Source: Chloroflexota bacterium
GTDB lineage: Bacteria > Chloroflexota > Anaerolineae > UBA4142
DNA length: 64,000 bases
NCBI GenBank assembly: GCA_016215025.1
Contig: JACRMI010000191.1
Span: 124,001-188,000, forward strand
Direction: 5' to 3'
The translations under genes were made by a program, and so were the position numbers. The notes beneath the pieces are model-generated. The model saw only the letters and a program-made list of their open reading frames with translations. It was not told the DNA's origin and searched no databases. Below are positions 52,302 to 61,381 of this stretch, one piece after another (the stretch's first letter is position 1; each line of letters begins with the position of its first letter).

Positions 52302-53303
52302 ATGGAATCGACCTTCAACCTAGTCCTCAACCACCGCCCTGACCCACTCGATGTTTTGAAAACGACAGCGTACGTTGTCGAAAATTCGCGCCACGTGACA
52401 ATCAACTACGACGCGGTTGAACGCGCCGCCGATGCGCTCGTCGAAAAAAAGATCGAGCCGCCTGCATGGAATTACGATTATCATTACCACGACGGCACGG
52501 CGCGCACGGTCAACTATTTATTCCTGCTCGACACGCTCAACTTTTGCTTTTGGGGCAAGCCCAAGTGGGGAATCGATTACAACGGCAAGCACCTTGACGG
52601 CTACTGGGCGCTTGCCGCTGCACTGAAACGCGCCATTCAAAAAGATTCGCGCATCGCCGAAGGTGATTTTCTGGCACGCATTTCGCCGCAAGAATTGGCA
52701 GATACGCTTTGCGTGAGCGGTACTGGAACAATTCCGCTTTTCACCGAACGCTGGCGCAATACCCGCGAGCTAGGAACAGTCCTCAAGAATCTATGGGAAG
52801 GCGAAGCTGCGCGATTAGTTGAATGTGCGGGGCACAGCGCGCCACACCTCGCGCAAATGGTCGCCGAAAATTTTGCGTCGTTCAACGACATCGCCGTGTA
52901 CGACAATCACGAGGTCCGCCTCTTCAAGCGCGCGCAAATCGTCGTCACCGATATTTGGGGCGCATTCAAGGGAAAAGACTGGGGCGAGTTTGAAGACATC
53001 GATCAACTGACCGCGTTTGCCGATTACAAACTGCCGCAGATTTTGCGCGCGTGGAGCATTCTAAAGTACGCGCCAACGCTCGCCCGCAAGGTTGACGCGC
53101 AAATCGAAATCGCCGCGGGCAGCCCCGACGAAACCGAGATTCGCGCAGCGATGCTATGGGGCGTGGAATTTTTGCGTGAGGCGCTAGCAAAGCGCGGACG
53201 TCAACTCTGGAGCATCCAAGTCGATTGGATATTGTGGGAAGCAAGCCAGGGCAAGTTTGAAGGAATGAAACCGTACCATCGCGTACGAACGATTTATTAC
53301 TAA
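52302..53303 (+). CDS. Queuosine salvage N-glycosylase family (Qng1/DUF2419)
   Basis: 333 residues. 'WNYDYHYHDG', 'TVNYLFLLDTLNFCFWGKPK' and 'YWALAAALKRAI', then 'GVEFLREALAKRGRQLWSIQ' are the hallmarks of DUF2419 proteins, which release queuine from queuosine-5'-phosphate so tRNA can be modified from salvaged precursor. The inner ATG at 52302 is preferred to an upstream one at 52266. It is a single gene with no queuosine synthesis gene nearby. Confidence 0.9.
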   Translation: MESTFNLVLNHRPDPLDVLKTTAYVVENSRHVTINYDAVERAADALVEKKIEPPAWNYDYHYHDGTARTVNYLFLLDTLNFCFWGKPKWGIDYNGKHLDGYWALAAALKRAIQKDSRIAEGDFLARISPQELADTLCVSGTGTIPLFTERWRNTRELGTVLKNLWEGEAARLVECAGHSAPHLAQMVAENFASFNDIAVYDNHEVRLFKRAQIVVTDIWGAFKGKDWGEFEDIDQLTAFADYKLPQILRAWSILKYAPTLARKVDAQIEIAAGSPDETEIRAAMLWGVEFLREALAKRGRQLWSIQVDWILWEASQGKFEGMKPYHRVRTIYY

Positions 53304-53321
53304 CTCACTTTACGACACAGC

Positions 53322-53504
53322 GTCATTTCGACGAGCGAAGCAAGGAGAAATCTTTTCACCACATTCAAGTTTTCTCGCTACGCTGCTCAGAAACTTCGTC
53401 CTGTCACCCTGCGCGAAGCGAAGGGTCTCTCTTTCAATGCGAGAGATGTTTCGTCGCATCGTTCGACTTCGCTTCGCTCCGCTCACGACGCTCCTCAGCA
53501 TGAC
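53322..53504. repeat. GTCA-CTGCGCGAAGCGAAG palindromic repeat, copy 4, with half copy
   Basis: A full copy (53403-53504: GTCACCCTGCGCGAAGCGAAG ... CAGCATGAC) is preceded by a half copy (GTCATTTCGACGAGCGAAGC at 53322). Together with bases to 53570 this gap shows no gene. Confidence 0.8.
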
Positions 53505-53570
53505 AAGTTTCTATGCTCAAACGTGCCAGCGCGGGCATGAGGTTCTCGAAATGACAATGCGCCGCTTCAG

Positions 53571-54061
53571 TTATCTCGATGTTTCTCCATTCGCCATGAC
53601 GCCGAGCGCCTGGCGAATTTCTCCCAAATGATACGCCGTGTGCGCCAAAATTCCCAGTGCGCCTGAGATACTGTTTTCAGTATCCCAGTTATCTAAACTT
53701 TTCTAAATCGCTAATGTGCTTTGAAACGTCTCGCGCAACTCGCGCTTGATTGCCATCCATTCCTCTGGCGCGACTCGCTGGGTCATGCGCCAAGCCTCTC
53801 CCCAATCTACCTTCCCCGCATTCTTGTTCAGCATATAGTCCTGAGTTACAAAGATAAAAAAAACACATGCTTGACTTGCGCGGCGAGCGTCGGACATTTA
53901 TTGGATATGACGCGCGACGCTTGCTCCGCCGTCACAGGTTCAAGCGTTTCAAAAAGCGAATTGCCCTTGTCGAGAAAAACGCCGTAGACATTTTGGAACG
54001 CCTCGTCGAATACTTGGAAATACGATTCGGTGAAAAGTTGGACGGAAATTGGGGTGGACAT
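53571..54061 (-). pseudogene. DinB-family protein, frameshifted and nonsense-broken
   Basis: A DinB-like four-helix protein of about 160 residues is split in two frames. The first part, from 54061, reads 'MSTPISVQLFTESYFQVFDE' to 'TLAAQVKHVFF'. A T8 run (minus strand, near 53860) shifts the frame, then 'FVTQDYMLNKNAGKVDWGEA' to 'TFQSTLAI' follows. An in-frame TAG at 53703-53705 interrupts it, and after it the same frame continues with 'KSLDNWDTENSISGALGIL' and 'AHTAYHLGEIRQALGVMANG'. The last segment carries the family's H..YH.GEIRQ motif. The shift may be a sequencing error in the homopolymer, but the stop would remain. Confidence 0.8.
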
Positions 54062-54087
54062 GGTTGCTCCTTTGCATTGATTTCATC

Positions 54088-54585
54088 TTAGCGACGTGCA
54101 TTCGCCGTGTTTGGACTCCAGGGTTTCAATCGCGGAATCCAGCGCGGCACATTCTTTTGATATTCCGCATACTCGTCGCCAAATCTCCGCACCAAGCCCG
54201 GCTCTTCCGACACGATGAAATAGACATGATTGATCGCAAAAAACACAATCGCCCAAATCAAGATCCGCGTCGAGTGAAAGACAAGCGATTCCGCGATCAA
54301 CATCGTCCACACTGCCGTAATCATCGGATTGCGCATATATCCGTACAAGCTCCCCGTAATCAGCTTGCGCGTTGGACTCCACGGCGCGAGCGTGCCTCTG
54401 CCGATTTGGATAAACATCCTGACCGTCAAAACAAAAATAGACAGTCCGATCAAGCCAAGGAGAATTCCGACAACGTTGAAGAAATCCAAGTCGATTTGAA
54501 ATCGGCTTTCGATCAAGAGTGGAACGACGATCAAGACGGTTACCGGCAAAACGAACGAGCCGATTTGGAGCAGTAGGTTTTTCAT
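54088..54585 (-). CDS. Isoprenylcysteine methyltransferase-family membrane protein
   Basis: 165 residues, four or five membrane helices, ICMT/PEMT-like: 'LVTGSLYGYMRNPMI'-type motif reads 'LITGSLYGYMRNPMITAVWT', and 'SEEPGLVRRFGDEYAEYQKN' is the conserved SAM-binding end. Bacterial members methylate unknown substrates. Its ATG overlaps the stop of the DHFR fragment. Confidence 0.85.
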   Translation of the reverse strand: MKNLLLQIGSFVLPVTVLIVVPLLIESRFQIDLDFFNVVGILLGLIGLSIFVLTVRMFIQIGRGTLAPWSPTRKLITGSLYGYMRNPMITAVWTMLIAESLVFHSTRILIWAIVFFAINHVYFIVSEEPGLVRRFGDEYAEYQKNVPRWIPRLKPWSPNTANARR

Positions 54586-54758
54586 GATGAGACCTTGAGC
54601 GTCGGCGTACCTCCCGCGATTTTAACTTCCGTATCGCCGCTAAAGTACCATTTGAAGAGCACCTCTCCACAATCGCCCAAAACATTCTCAGGACTATCGT
54701 TTGGTCCAGCAACAAAACCATCCAGAGACATGGTGATGTTGAAAATAACTTTACGCAT
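54582..54758 (-). pseudogene. DHFR/RibD-like N-terminal fragment
   Basis: 58 residues: 'MRKVIFNITMSLDGFVAGPN' then 'FKWYFSGDTEVKIAGG' match the beginning of RibD-C/dihydrofolate-reductase-like proteins (usually about 190-210 residues, compare 60315-60926). The rest, including the NADPH site, is missing, so it is a truncated remnant. Its stop overlaps the methyltransferase start. Confidence 0.75.
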
Positions 54759-54769
54759 CCGCTTCACCT

Positions 54770-56218
54770 CTATTTTCGAACATCTTCGCTTGCCGGAGGA
54801 ATATTCTGATTGAGTCGGAACAGATTGGTTGGATCGTAGCGACGCTTGATCTCTGCAAGTCGATTCCAAGTTGAGCCGGGATAAGCGGCGCGCACGCGCT
54901 CTGCACCTTCGTCGCCCACAAAGTTGACGTACGCCCCACTATCGCTCTGACGCAATGCGGCTACTAAATTCGTGACCCAGGTTTCGCGCACGATTCGATC
55001 CTCGGGACCCGTATAGAACGCCGCAACGTTCGCCATGATGCGAGATTTGCGATGCGCAAACGCGGTGGCGTCCGCCGGAACACGCGCCATCGCACCACCC
55101 AACATGCGGAGTTGCGTCACGCGCATCGGCGCATCCGACGCCATAAGATAATCGGCGATGGTCTCTGCTACCTTACGATCGACGTGATCGATGAACATCG
55201 TTTGCGAAACGGCGGTAGGACGATAGTTCGGATCGTCGGGTGGATAGATTTCCGGATAACGTATCGGACGAACCATATCGACGATGGGTTTGGCGAGCGC
55301 ACGAAATGGTGCAATGGCTTTTTGCCCCAACTCAACATCGCCAGCGTAAACCATCAGTGCCATGATGACCAGTTTACCGTGATGCTCCGCTGGCACAAAG
55401 GGCATCGGCGGCGCGGGCATCACATTCGCGATGGACGAAAGTTCTTCGGGAGCCGCATCCGCCGCTGCCATAAACGAAGCAATCGCGTCCGGCGTCGCTG
55501 GCAAAAGCAACATGCCGCCCACGACTTGATCGACAGGGTGCAATCGAAATTGGAAGCGAGTTGCGACGCCAAAGTTTCCGCCGCCACCACGAATCGCCCA
55601 AAAGAGATCAGGATGGTGTTCTGCGTCCACGCGCAGCAACTGGCCGTCCGCCGTCACGATGTCAGCAGCTAACAAGCTATCAATCGTGAGACCGTACTTG
55701 CGGACAAGGTAACCGACGCCACCGCCCAACGTAAGCCCACCAATCCCAACTGAACCCGTATCGCCAAAGCCGGTTGCAAGACCATGTGCGTTTGCCGCAA
55801 TGGTGTACTCGATTGCAGTCAATCCGGTTTCTGCCCAAGCCGTGCGTTGATTTGCATCGATTTCTAGCCCGCGCATGTCTCTAAGATCAAGAACGATTCC
55901 ACCATCGGAGACACTGTGACCCGCACTACTGTGCCCACCACTACGAATGGCAAGCTCTAACCCAGTTTCGCGTGCAAGCGCAATCACACGCGTAACATCT
56001 TCAGTATTTGCGACCTTGACGATGACGGCTGGTCGGCGGTCGATTCCGCCAAGAAAAACAGTACGCGCTTGATCGTACTCCGCATCCCCTGGCGCAATCA
56101 CGCGACCTTTGATCACGGTGCGCAGCTGCGGTATCGATACGCTCCGCGTTTCGCGCGTGAGGGTGCGAGTAGACGCGCCGCTTTTTCTTGACCGATTAGT
56201 GTTCTTATCGAGTGACAA
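54770..56218 (-). CDS. FAD-linked oxidase (berberine-bridge-like)
   Basis: 482 residues of the PCMH/BBE type. 'LAIRSGGHSSAGHSVSDGGI' holds the FAD-histidine site, 'GFGDTGSVGIGGLTLGGGVG' the FAD loop, and 'NLFRLNQNIPPA' the family's C-terminal end. The first 30 residues are basic and low-complexity. Oxidises an unknown alcohol or sugar. Confidence 0.9.
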   Translation of the reverse strand: MSLDKNTNRSRKSGASTRTLTRETRSVSIPQLRTVIKGRVIAPGDAEYDQARTVFLGGIDRRPAVIVKVANTEDVTRVIALARETGLELAIRSGGHSSAGHSVSDGGIVLDLRDMRGLEIDANQRTAWAETGLTAIEYTIAANAHGLATGFGDTGSVGIGGLTLGGGVGYLVRKYGLTIDSLLAADIVTADGQLLRVDAEHHPDLFWAIRGGGGNFGVATRFQFRLHPVDQVVGGMLLLPATPDAIASFMAAADAAPEELSSIANVMPAPPMPFVPAEHHGKLVIMALMVYAGDVELGQKAIAPFRALAKPIVDMVRPIRYPEIYPPDDPNYRPTAVSQTMFIDHVDRKVAETIADYLMASDAPMRVTQLRMLGGAMARVPADATAFAHRKSRIMANVAAFYTGPEDRIVRETWVTNLVAALRQSDSGAYVNFVGDEGAERVRAAYPGSTWNRLAEIKRRYDPTNLFRLNQNIPPASEDVRK

Positions 56219-56250
56219 TTTTTCCTCCTATTTTCACATTGATTATTTTA

Positions 56251-56638
56251 TCAACTGTTCGCGCCGCGCGTAAAGAGCAACGCCATTTTATCGAGGCACT
56301 CCTCCAAGCCAGACTTGGACAAGTCATGCGCTTGGTCCAATGTGTAACCGTACTCCGTAACGGTCATCTCTGTCCGATTATTGCTAACGGACGAGAATCG
56401 AATATCATGCCGCACATCTTTTGGGATTCCCAGTTCCATGCCGAGATCAGCCGGATTGAGCGTCTTGCCGTTCTGGTCAGCAAAATTGAGAATGAATTCG
56501 ATCTGGTTCATCGGCACGATTTTCTTGTAGGTCCAGGTGTTGTACATTAAGCCGCCGAATTCCTTCGGCGCACGCATGCAAACAAGCGATATGCCCCCTT
56601 CGCTAAAATCCATTACGTGTTTGCAGTTCGGTACTCAT
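56251..56638 (-). pseudogene. AHSA1/SRPBCC protein, N-terminal deletion
   Basis: A short frame from ATG 56638 reads 'MSTELQTRNGF' and stops; 56613 onward in another frame continues as 'MDFSEGGISLVCMRAPKEFG' to 'GLEECLDKMALLFTRG'. Intact AHSA1-like proteins have a start like the first piece, then about 50 residues, then the second. So a deletion with frame change removed the first helix. The 120-residue part could still be translated from ATG 56613. Confidence 0.7.
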
Positions 56639-56666
56639 ATATGCCCTTCCTTTATTCAATACGCTT

Positions 56667-57929
56667 TTATTGTCTGCACTCTGTAGCACGATGGAGAAGC
56701 AGTTCGCGTTCACGCGTATTTTGAGTAAGCGATGCCGCGCGTTCAAATTCATCACGAGCTTCGCCGAATCGATTTAGCTTAAAAAGCAGATCGCCGCGCA
56801 CACTAGGCAAGAGATGATAATTTTTCAACGATGGTTCGGCGATCAAATCATCGACCATTTCCAGTCGTGCCTCTGGACCGATAGCCATCGCGACCGCCAC
56901 CGCACGATTGAGTTCGACGATGGGTGATGGCATAAGCTGAACAAGCCCGTCGTATAGCGCGACGATGCGTTCCCAATCGGTTTCTTCCGGCGCTCGCGCT
57001 CGCGCATGACAAGCCGCAATCGCCGCTTGGAACACATACGGTCCGAATGCGCCACCCAATTTTTCGGCGCGCTCAAGCGCCGCGAGACCGCGCCGAATAA
57101 GCAGTTGGTCCCAGCGCGCGCGATTTTGCTCGAGAAGCAAAATGGGTTCGCCTGCTGGACCGATTCGCGCTCGAATGCGCGATGCTTGAATTTCCATTAA
57201 CGCGACGAGACCATGCACTTCGGGTTCATTCGGCGCAAGCTCTGCCAGGATACATCCCAAACGGAGTGCGTCTTCGCAAAGGGCTGGACGCATCCAATCG
57301 TCACCGGCGGTCGCCGTATAACCTTCGTTGAAGATGAGATAGATGACTTCGAGCACCGACGACAAACGCGCAGCGCGCTCGGTTCCTTGAGGAACTTGAA
57401 ACGGAACATGCGCCTCGGCGAGCGTGCGCTTCGCGCGCACGATACGTTGTGCAATCGTCGGCTCCGGAACTAGAAACGCCCGCGCAATTTCATCGGTCGT
57501 TAAACTTCCGAGCAAGCGCAGCGTCAGCGCAACGCGCGCCTCGGTTGAAAGAATCGGATGACAGGCGATGAACATGAGGCGCAACAAATCGTCCTCAATT
57601 TCGTTATCGGTAATTTCATCGAAATCGGACACAGTTAACTCTTGCTGAATTTGAAGCGCGCGCCCCAACTCTTCGGTCTTGCGTTCGAGCCGGACATTTC
57701 GCCGAATCAAATCAATGGCGTGATGTTTCGCCGTGGTCATGAGCCAGGCACCCGGATTGTCCGGGATGCCTGACTCGGGCCATTGTTCAAGCGCAGCGAC
57801 CAACGCCGACTGCGCCAAGTCTTCGGCCAGCCTGACATCGCGCATAATCCGCGTGAGAGCTGCGATCAGCTTTGCCGATTCGATTCGCCAAACCGCTTCG
57901 ATGGCGCGATGTGTGTTGGAAATGGACAT
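56667..57929 (-). CDS. ECF42-type RNA polymerase sigma factor
   Basis: 420 residues. Region 2 is 'LAEDLAQSALVAALEQWPES' with 'PGAWLMTTAKHHAIDLIRR', region 4 is 'GSLTTDEIARAFLVPEPTIA'. A long C-terminal part with TPR-like helices ('AEPSLKNYHLLPSVRGDLLF') follows, as in ECF42, which usually lies with YCII/DGPF genes. Here a DGPF gene directly precedes it, with a TAATG junction. The regulator likely controls this stress cluster, by comparison with related clusters. Confidence 0.9.
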   Translation of the reverse strand: MSISNTHRAIEAVWRIESAKLIAALTRIMRDVRLAEDLAQSALVAALEQWPESGIPDNPGAWLMTTAKHHAIDLIRRNVRLERKTEELGRALQIQQELTVSDFDEITDNEIEDDLLRLMFIACHPILSTEARVALTLRLLGSLTTDEIARAFLVPEPTIAQRIVRAKRTLAEAHVPFQVPQGTERAARLSSVLEVIYLIFNEGYTATAGDDWMRPALCEDALRLGCILAELAPNEPEVHGLVALMEIQASRIRARIGPAGEPILLLEQNRARWDQLLIRRGLAALERAEKLGGAFGPYVFQAAIAACHARARAPEETDWERIVALYDGLVQLMPSPIVELNRAVAVAMAIGPEARLEMVDDLIAEPSLKNYHLLPSVRGDLLFKLNRFGEARDEFERAASLTQNTRERELLLHRATECRQ

Positions 57930-58288
57930 TAGCCCGTCAAAAAATCCTCTGATCCAAAGACTTGGCGAATACGCGACTCACCGATGCCATAGATTTTCAA
58001 AAATCGTTTTGCCCAATCGAGCGCTTCTTCTTTCGACTTGACTTTAACCAGCGCCCAACCGCCGATCAATTCCTTCGACTCGGCGTAGGGTCCATCGACC
58101 ACGGTGAACTTGCCATTCGAGTGTCGGACGGTTGTACCTTCCGCGGTTGGTTGCATTCCGCTCGTTGCCAATTGGACGCCTTTCTGGGTTGCCTCCGCCA
58201 TGAACCTGCCCAATTCCTCCAGGAATTCAGGGAGCAGTGGTGGGATTGGTGTGCTATCGTCGCCCAGTGTGTACATCAAGTATTTCAT
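57929..58288 (-). CDS. YCII/DGPF protein, copy 1
   Basis: 119 residues with 'MKYLMYTLGDD' and the DGPF-type motif 'VVDGPYAESKELIGGWALVK'. These ferredoxin-fold proteins accompany ECF42 sigma factors. Its stop overlaps the sigma start (TAATG), so the two are co-translated. A second copy lies at 60959-61381. Confidence 0.92.
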   Translation of the reverse strand: MKYLMYTLGDDSTPIPPLLPEFLEELGRFMAEATQKGVQLATSGMQPTAEGTTVRHSNGKFTVVDGPYAESKELIGGWALVKVKSKEEALDWAKRFLKIYGIGESRIRQVFGSEDFLTG

Positions 58289-58588
58289 TTTCTTTTCTTC
58301 TTGTTCTCCATCTGAATCTCTGATAACGTACTAACCGATGGTGTTGTTCATTTTCGGACATGTTTTCTGCTGTTGTTTAGCCCATTGTGGGCGTCGGACG
58401 CGCACGAGGCGCTAAACTACGGTTGCGATGGAAACCATTTGCACCTTGCAGGCAAAATCGTCGCACAAAAAGCAAAGGTTTTTTTATCCGCGAATCTCCA
58501 CGAATAATTAGGAAGATTAGCTCTTCGGGATTCGCGTAGTTTCGGCTTGTCCGAGTTAAGGTCTCGCTTGATCGTTAATTGAGTGTGG
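58289..58588. other. 300-base stretch without a gene
   Basis: No open frame here looks like a real gene. It has loose GCGAATC/GATTCGCG words (58490-58550) in place of a known element. Confidence 0.5.
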
Positions 58589-58905
58589 CTATTGTTCCTC
58601 AAATCCAGAATGATGTTCGTGAGCAATTAGCCATTGCCCATTCGATTTGTGCAAGCCCAAAGTCAGACGAACTTTGATTTTGAAAACATTCAGCGTCGCA
58701 TGGGCAAACGCAACGGTATCACCCGCCGCTATTTTCAATTGCGTCAGATTAAACGAACCTTCTCCGACGGAACTGCGTCGTACATCAAAATGTCGGCGGC
58801 ATGGTTGGCAAGTATGCCGTCCATGTCACGATTCCGAACTGCCTTTGCCCAGTTATCGATCACCGTCCGGATTTGTTTTTCGTTAGTTGGGGTTTCCACA
58901 GCCAT
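58589..58905 (-). pseudogene. SnoaL-like (DUF4440/SgcJ) protein, deleted and frameshifted
   Basis: From ATG 58905 the frame reads 'MAVETPTNEKQIRTVIDNWA', 'KAVRNRDMDGILANHAADIL', 'MYDAVPSEKVRLI' and stops near 58748. The next frame continues with 'NLTQLKIAAGDTVAFAHATL', 'NVFKIKVRLTLGLHKSNGQW' and 'LIAHEHHSGFEEQ'. Both parts fit a SnoaL/DUF4440 domain, with about 30 residues between them missing. It is broken by an internal deletion. Confidence 0.75.
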
Positions 58906-58923
58906 GTCCGTTTATCTTTCTTC

Positions 58924-58956
58924 AAGCACCAGGTTTCTCTGAGAAACCTGGTGCTT
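58924..58956. terminator. 16-bp perfect hairpin (GGTTTCTC family)
   Basis: AAGCACCAGGTTTCTC and its exact complement enclose one T. It lies between the SnoaL remnant and the VOC gene and may terminate the latter's transcript. Confidence 0.6.
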
Positions 58957-58968
58957 AGCCACGTTGGC

Positions 58969-59442
58969 TTAGGCTTGCTCGTGCGCGCGCTTTAGTTCGG
59001 CAATATCGATCTTGCTCATTTTCAACATGGCTTGCACGACATTGTTGGCTTTTTTGGGATTGGGATCGACCATCAACTGACTCAACGCGGTCGGAATGAT
59101 TTGCCACGACACACCGAACTTGTCCTTGAGCCAACCGCAGGGTTGTTGTTCGCCGCCTGCAGAGAGCTTGTCCCAAAAATAATCCACCTCTTTTTGCGTT
59201 TTGCAGTCCACGTAGAGCGACATGCCTTCGGAAAAGTTGAAATGCGGACCACCGTTCAGCGCATAAAACTCTTGCCCATCGAGCACGAAGGATGCGCCCA
59301 TGACGGTTCCAGCAGGCATCGGTCCACCTTCGCCGTAACGGTTCATGCTGAGGATTTTGGAATTCTTGAAAATCGACGTATAGAAATTTACCGCCTGTTC
59401 AGCTTGATCGTCGAACGTGAGGAACGTGGTAATTTTTGGCAT
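58969..59442 (-). CDS. PhnB-like VOC family protein
   Basis: 157 residues, VOC (glyoxalase/PhnB) fold: 'MPKITTFLTFDDQAEQAVNF', 'GQEFYALNGGPHFNFSEGMS' and 'CGWLKDKFGVSWQIIPTALS'. PhnB-type proteins form dimers and often have no known reaction. Part of the accessory cluster. Confidence 0.9.
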   Translation of the reverse strand: MPKITTFLTFDDQAEQAVNFYTSIFKNSKILSMNRYGEGGPMPAGTVMGASFVLDGQEFYALNGGPHFNFSEGMSLYVDCKTQKEVDYFWDKLSAGGEQQPCGWLKDKFGVSWQIIPTALSQLMVDPNPKKANNVVQAMLKMSKIDIAELKRAHEQA

Positions 59443-59502
59443 CGCATCTCCTTTTCTTAGTTTGGCTCACACGTTTCATAGACTCGTCAGTCAGATTCTA
59501 TT

Positions 59503-60288
59503 TCAACTAGCGAAAAACTCTTCCAGCACGGGAGCGAGAACCTCTGGCGCATAGGCGTGCGTCTGATTGTTTAATGTGCGGCGCTTTGCATTTGGCAGCG
59601 CAGTGACAATTGCTTGCGCAGCATCATGCATGAACATGGGACTCGCTCCACCGTCAATCACAAGCGTAGGCACGGTGATGGATGCGTATCGTTGGGTCGG
59701 CACAGAGCCATCGCCCATGATGGCGTCGTCATAGGCAAGGGTGGGCGCTATCGATTCGATAGCTGACCACGTGGGCGAATGGCGCATTCCTTCAATAACT
59801 TGGGGCGGCGTGCCCCATGTCGTCATGGCGAGCGCGGCAGCATCACCACGTCGATTCTCTGTCAGCAAAGCGGTGAGTTGCTTGGTATAATTTTTCGCTG
59901 CGGCACGGCCATTGTCATCGGTGTTGAATGGCGGCTCGTACATTGCCAGCTTTTTGATGTTGAGGCCTCGCGCTGCCGCTTCAAGCGCAAGCACCGCACC
60001 CGATGACATGCCAAACACAAACACCGATCCGCCCGTTTCATCAATCAGGGCTTGCAAGTCTTCGACTTCGCGCGCAACGACGTAGGGTTGAGTATCCGTA
60101 CTTTCGCCACGCCCTCGACGATCATAATTGATCACAGTAAAATGGTGGGAGAGTAGAGAGGCAAGTTGTGCCATCCTTTGGTCACTTGCACGTTGTTGGA
60201 ACGCACCGCCCACCAGAATGACCGGTGATCCCTTACCCAATTGATCGAACGCGATGGTAGTGCCGTCTTTGGAAGTTACTTTTTTCAT
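59503..60288 (-). CDS. Alpha/beta hydrolase A
   Basis: 261 residues: 'VTSKDGTTIAFDQLGKGSPV', nucleophile Ser in 'FVFGMSSGAVLALEA', acid in 'PTLVIDGGASP', catalytic His in 'NNQTHAYAPEV' near the end. Cap domain is short. Ester or lactone hydrolase, substrate unknown. A second hydrolase, differing in sequence, is at 62935-63744. Confidence 0.9.
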   Translation of the reverse strand: MKKVTSKDGTTIAFDQLGKGSPVILVGGAFQQRASDQRMAQLASLLSHHFTVINYDRRGRGESTDTQPYVVAREVEDLQALIDETGGSVFVFGMSSGAVLALEAAARGLNIKKLAMYEPPFNTDDNGRAAAKNYTKQLTALLTENRRGDAAALAMTTWGTPPQVIEGMRHSPTWSAIESIAPTLAYDDAIMGDGSVPTQRYASITVPTLVIDGGASPMFMHDAAQAIVTALPNAKRRTLNNQTHAYAPEVLAPVLEEFFAS

Positions 60289-60314
60289 CGAAATCTTCCC
60301 TCCATGTTATTTGT

Positions 60315-60926
60315 TCAACTCGGGTTCTCAGCAAAGGAACCAGTTTCGACATTGCCAGCGCGCGCATAGGAGGCAATGATGACTCCGGCAGGTGAGCTCT
60401 TGCATTCCTGTAGCTTGAAAGCGCCGGGCATTGTCCCTTCTGCAAACAAGCGCTTACCGTATCCAAGCGCAACTGGAAAGATTTTTAGCCAGAATTCATC
60501 CACCAAATCGTGTTTCAACAGAGACTGGATGAGATTAGCGCTTCCATGCACTTGGATGTCAGGACCAGCTTGGCGTTTGAGCTTTTTGATTTCATCTGCG
60601 ACGTTGCCCTTTAAAAAGACCGTGTTACTCCACTCATGCTTCGCAAGCGTATTCGAAGCGACATACTTGGTTGATTTGTTGATGCCTGGCCATTCATCTT
60701 CATGCTGGGGCCAATAGGATGCAAATATCTCAAATGTCTTTCGCCCTAACAACAGACCAAATGGCTTGGTCATTTGCTCGCCCATTACATTTCCCAGAAA
60801 ATCGTCAAAGTATGGGACGGTCCACCCGCCATGTTTGAATCCGCCCGAGGTGTCTTCCTCAGGTCCACCCGGTGCCTGCATGATTCCATCCATCGTTACA
60901 AAGGATAAAACGATTAACTTTGGCAT
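60315..60926 (-). CDS. DHFR/RibD-C family reductase
   Basis: 203 residues with 'MPKLIVLSFVTMDGIMQAPG', 'LLLGRKTFEIFASYWP', and 'DIQVHGSANLIQSLLKHDLV', the dihydrofolate-reductase-like (RibD C-terminal) pattern. Not the essential FolA. It is the intact counterpart of the fragment at 54582-54758. Confidence 0.9.
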   Translation of the reverse strand: MPKLIVLSFVTMDGIMQAPGGPEEDTSGGFKHGGWTVPYFDDFLGNVMGEQMTKPFGLLLGRKTFEIFASYWPQHEDEWPGINKSTKYVASNTLAKHEWSNTVFLKGNVADEIKKLKRQAGPDIQVHGSANLIQSLLKHDLVDEFWLKIFPVALGYGKRLFAEGTMPGAFKLQECKSSPAGVIIASYARAGNVETGSFAENPS

Positions 60927-60958
60927 TTTTCTCCCTCCATCTTCCAGATGTTGCTCTA

Positions 60959-61381
60959 TTATCTCTTTGCGTTAGCGACGACTTGCGTGCGCAGTCGTTC
61001 GTTTTTTTCTTTAAGCTCCGGCGTCATGGTGGTTATTTCGTCATTTTCCATAACTTGGCGCAATTCGATCTCGACTCCGCCATCGAACGGCGCACGCTTG
61101 AGCCACTCCATCGCCTCATCCATCGATTTGACCTGCCAGAGCCAAAAGCCGGCGATGAGTTCCTTGGTCTCCGCGAACGGACCATCGATCACGGTTTTCT
61201 TTCCGCCCTCGAACCGGACGCGCTTGCCTTTCGAGCTAGGGTGCAGACCTTCGCCGGCAAGCATGACGCCCGCCTTCACCAATGCTTCGTTGTAATTATT
61301 CATCGCGGTCAGAATTTTTTCGTCGGGAAGCACGCCAGTTTCGCTTTCCGCATTTTCTTTGATGAAAACCATCACACGCAT
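60959..61381 (-). CDS. YCII/DGPF protein, copy 2
   Basis: 140 residues from ATG 61381, with GGAGGAA upstream. 'MRVMVFIKENAESETGVLPD', then 'TVIDGPFAETKELIAGFWLW' is the DGPF motif. Longer tail than copy 1, ending 'LKEKNERLRTQVVANAKR'. It belongs with the ECF42 system. Confidence 0.92.
   Translation of the reverse strand: MRVMVFIKENAESETGVLPDEKILTAMNNYNEALVKAGVMLAGEGLHPSSKGKRVRFEGGKKTVIDGPFAETKELIAGFWLWQVKSMDEAMEWLKRAPFDGGVEIELRQVMENDEITTMTPELKEKNERLRTQVVANAKR

Noticed and set aside
53322..53504. CRISPR array
   Set aside because: The repeats are inverted arms with unequal spacing, not direct repeats with uniform spacers.
58634..58942. 102-codon plus-strand frame
   Set aside because: Antisense to the SnoaL remnant; no domain seen.
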